Shown piece after piece: positions 62,555-64,000 of a stretch of 64,000 bases of DNA. A model generated the notes under the pieces. The model had not been told where the DNA came from. It did not search any database and saw nothing but the letters and a program-made list of their open reading frames with translations. A program made the position numbers and the translations under genes. This DNA is from Methanobacteriota archaeon. GTDB taxonomy: Archaea > Thermoplasmatota > Poseidoniia > Poseidoniales > Thalassarchaeaceae. The DNA is taken from positions 48,118 through 112,117 of the forward strand of contig PBHZ01000002.1 in assembly GCA_002719615.1 (NCBI GenBank). Reading direction: 5' to 3'. How positions within the stretch are numbered: position 1 is the stretch's first letter; each line of letters starts with the position of its first letter.

Positions 62555-63451
62555 ATGGGCAACAAATACAAATCATGGCTAACTCTTTTCCGTGCAGGAA
62601 ATGGTTTTGGAGGCGTTATCGCGGTATTCCTCGGAGCTATAATGGCGCTAGAAAACATCCCTCATGACTATCTACTTCACATTATTATTTTACAAGCCTT
62701 ATCTGTGTTTTCATTTATGGCATCATGGAATGCATTAAATGATTATTTTGATTTTGAAATAGATAAAATCGGTAAGCCAAATAGGCCACTACCCTCAGGG
62801 GAAATATCCCTAAAAGATGCAAAAATAGCAATTACATTTCTAATGATTATTTCTTTAATTTCTATGATTGGAGCCGGTTTCTTAGCCCATAACTCTGATA
62901 ATGGTTTCAAATCCTGGTCACCATCTATATTTATTTGGCTTATAGCATTATTACTTTTAATTAACTATGAGTCTGAATCAAATTATAGTTTAAATCTAAA
63001 AAATCGTGGTCTCCCAGGAAATATTGCAATTAGCGCTTCAGTCGCTATGGTCGTTTTATTCGGTTCCGCAGGAGTTTATCAATCGACAAATAGTAAAGTT
63101 ATTTCAATTGCAATAATCGGATTTCTTTTCAATTTAGCAAGAGAAATAATAAAAGATGTTGAAGATATGGATTCTGACGAAGGACGAAATACCTTAGCAA
63201 TGAAAATTGGCCCTGAAAAAACTAGAATTATAGCATATCTAATATCATTATCAACCTTAGTTTCAATATTTGTCCCTTTTGCTTTAGATTTATTCGAACA
63301 GCAATATCTTATATTGGTATTACCCAGTATTCTGTCGTTATTGATGGTAAAAACTAAACTTTCTCTCGCTCAAGATTATGCAGCACAACAATTACTCAAA
63401 AAATCATTATACTTATGTCTGGGAGCATTTACAATTATTTCATTAATTTAA
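62555..63451 (+). CDS. UbiA prenyltransferase, likely digeranylgeranylglyceryl phosphate synthase
   Basis: 298 aa integral membrane protein with about eight to nine helices. It probably adds the second geranylgeranyl chain to geranylgeranylglyceryl phosphate (EC 2.5.1.42), the step before CarS in archaeal lipid synthesis. The first Asp-rich motif is NDYFDFEID (62-70), followed by KIGKPNRPLPSGE; the second is REIIKDVEDMDSD with RNTLAMKIG. The segment RGLPGNIAISA is also typical of the archaeal enzyme. Other UbiA members (menaquinone or heme O type) cannot be fully excluded. Its stop overlaps that of the convergent argF. Confidence 0.85.
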   Translation: MGNKYKSWLTLFRAGNGFGGVIAVFLGAIMALENIPHDYLLHIIILQALSVFSFMASWNALNDYFDFEIDKIGKPNRPLPSGEISLKDAKIAITFLMIISLISMIGAGFLAHNSDNGFKSWSPSIFIWLIALLLLINYESESNYSLNLKNRGLPGNIAISASVAMVVLFGSAGVYQSTNSKVISIAIIGFLFNLAREIIKDVEDMDSDEGRNTLAMKIGPEKTRIIAYLISLSTLVSIFVPFALDLFEQQYLILVLPSILSLLMVKTKLSLAQDYAAQQLLKKSLYLCLGAFTIISLI

Positions 63452-64000
63452 AATAATTCTCTAAAGGTATGCCATGCATTTTCATTACACATATATGTAA
63501 GAAGGGACATTTGAGCCCACATTCTATTTTCTGCTTGATCGAATACAACACTATTCTTAGAATCAATTACCCCATCTGTGACTTCTTCCCCTCTATGTGC
63601 AGGTAAGCAATGCATGAATAAATAATCAGAATCCGCACCAGAAACCAAATCTTCGTTCACTTGAAATCCATCGAAAGCATTCTTTTTATCTTTCATATGT
63701 TCTTCACCCATTGAAACAAAAATATCTGTGTATATCACGCCAGCATTTTGAACCACTTTTTCAGGATCATTCGACGAAATAATTCTTGCACCAGTTTTTT
63801 CAGCAATATCACTCGCTCTTTTGATGATTAATTCATCTGGTTCATAACCTACAGGTGTTGCATAACTGAAATCATGTCCCATCGATACACTAGCTAGTAA
63901 AAGGTCATGTAAGACATTATTACCATCACCTATCCAAGTTATATGGCCATTTATCTTTTCTTTATTTTCAGTAATTGTCATCAAATCCGCAGCAGCTTGA
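63448..64000 (-). CDS. argF: Ornithine carbamoyltransferase, 5' part outside window
   Basis: The C-terminal 183 residues or so of an OTCase, which makes citrulline from ornithine and carbamoyl phosphate (EC 2.1.3.3) in arginine synthesis. The frame runs off the window end; the ATG at 63984 is internal, since the codons upstream read QAAADL, matching the conserved region after the carbamoyl-phosphate His. Seen: HITWIGDGNNVLHDLL, VSMGEE, and the ornithine-binding HCLPAHRGEEV, followed by ENRMWAQ. It ends with a 4-nt overlap with the convergent UbiA gene. Confidence 0.93.
   Translation of the reverse strand, partial: QAAADLMTITENKEKINGHITWIGDGNNVLHDLLLASVSMGHDFSYATPVGYEPDELIIKRASDIAEKTGARIISSNDPEKVVQNAGVIYTDIFVSMGEEHMKDKKNAFDGFQVNEDLVSGADSDYLFMHCLPAHRGEEVTDGVIDSKNSVVFDQAENRMWAQMSLLTYMCNENAWHTFRELF

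Overview
The window looks like chromosome of a planktonic archaeon of the Marine Group II / Poseidoniales type (Thermoplasmata-related). That placement is an inference from several things seen together. Archaeal lipid genes are present (CDP-archaeol synthase CarS and a UbiA-type digeranylgeranylglyceryl phosphate synthase). So are archaeosine synthase ArcS, archaeal uS15, a UPF0201 protein, an AglB/STT3 oligosaccharyltransferase and an XPD-type Fe-S helicase. TATA-like boxes sit 26-28 nt ahead of several start codons. The DNA is AT-rich and tightly packed. It also carries bacterial-looking metabolic genes (FolM/FolB, GuaC, hexameric GDH, DnaJ), as these archaea often do. I see no CRISPR array, insertion sequence, prophage, rRNA or replication origin, and no gene-free stretch over 300 bases.

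Layout. 1-1123: end of a FolM-like SDR gene, folB, tRNA-Leu(UAA). 1240-13203: two surface proteins; the second, about 2980 aa, joins calcium-binding TSP3-type repeats, a transglutaminase-like domain, many Ig-like modules, one membrane helix and a cytoplasmic DUF4129 domain. 13204-16542 (minus): an unknown protein, the XPD helicase, a small basic protein and a ribbon-helix-helix regulator. 16694-19485: HD phosphohydrolase and glutamate dehydrogenase. 19511-21208 (minus): anchored surface protein. 21301-23278: carS and purD. 23386-38767: a 3226-aa AglB with a huge extracellular extension, a membrane-anchored subtilisin-like protease and a beta-helix surface protein. 38868-42203: STAND/TPR regulator and a convergent metallo-beta-lactamase-fold hydrolase. 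42385-48093: secreted TSP3/beta-propeller protein. 48130-51531: small unknown proteins, UPF0201 and dnaJ. 51532-53631 (minus): another anchored surface protein. 53694-56913: arcS, uS15 and a probable degenerate RecJ/GAN-like protein. 56917-58814 (minus): guaC and a LON-domain protein. 58935-64000: a large SF2 helicase, tRNA-Glu(CUC), two small genes, the UbiA prenyltransferase and the end of argF (minus).

The dominant theme is the cell surface. Eight genes for secreted or membrane-anchored surface proteins, counting AglB and the protease, fill about 57% of the 64 kb. Most share one plan: signal peptide, long beta-sandwich or beta-helix ectodomain, one C-terminal helix and a short cytoplasmic tail. 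AglB, which would N-glycosylate such proteins, is followed after 34 nt by the surface protease, and then by a substrate-like giant protein. The two TSP3-repeat genes share an identical 14-base element at a similar distance upstream. The remaining genes are ordinary housekeeping (purine, folate, lipid, arginine and nitrogen metabolism, tRNA modification, ribosome, repair). Genes are packed so closely that several convergent pairs have stop codons that touch or overlap.
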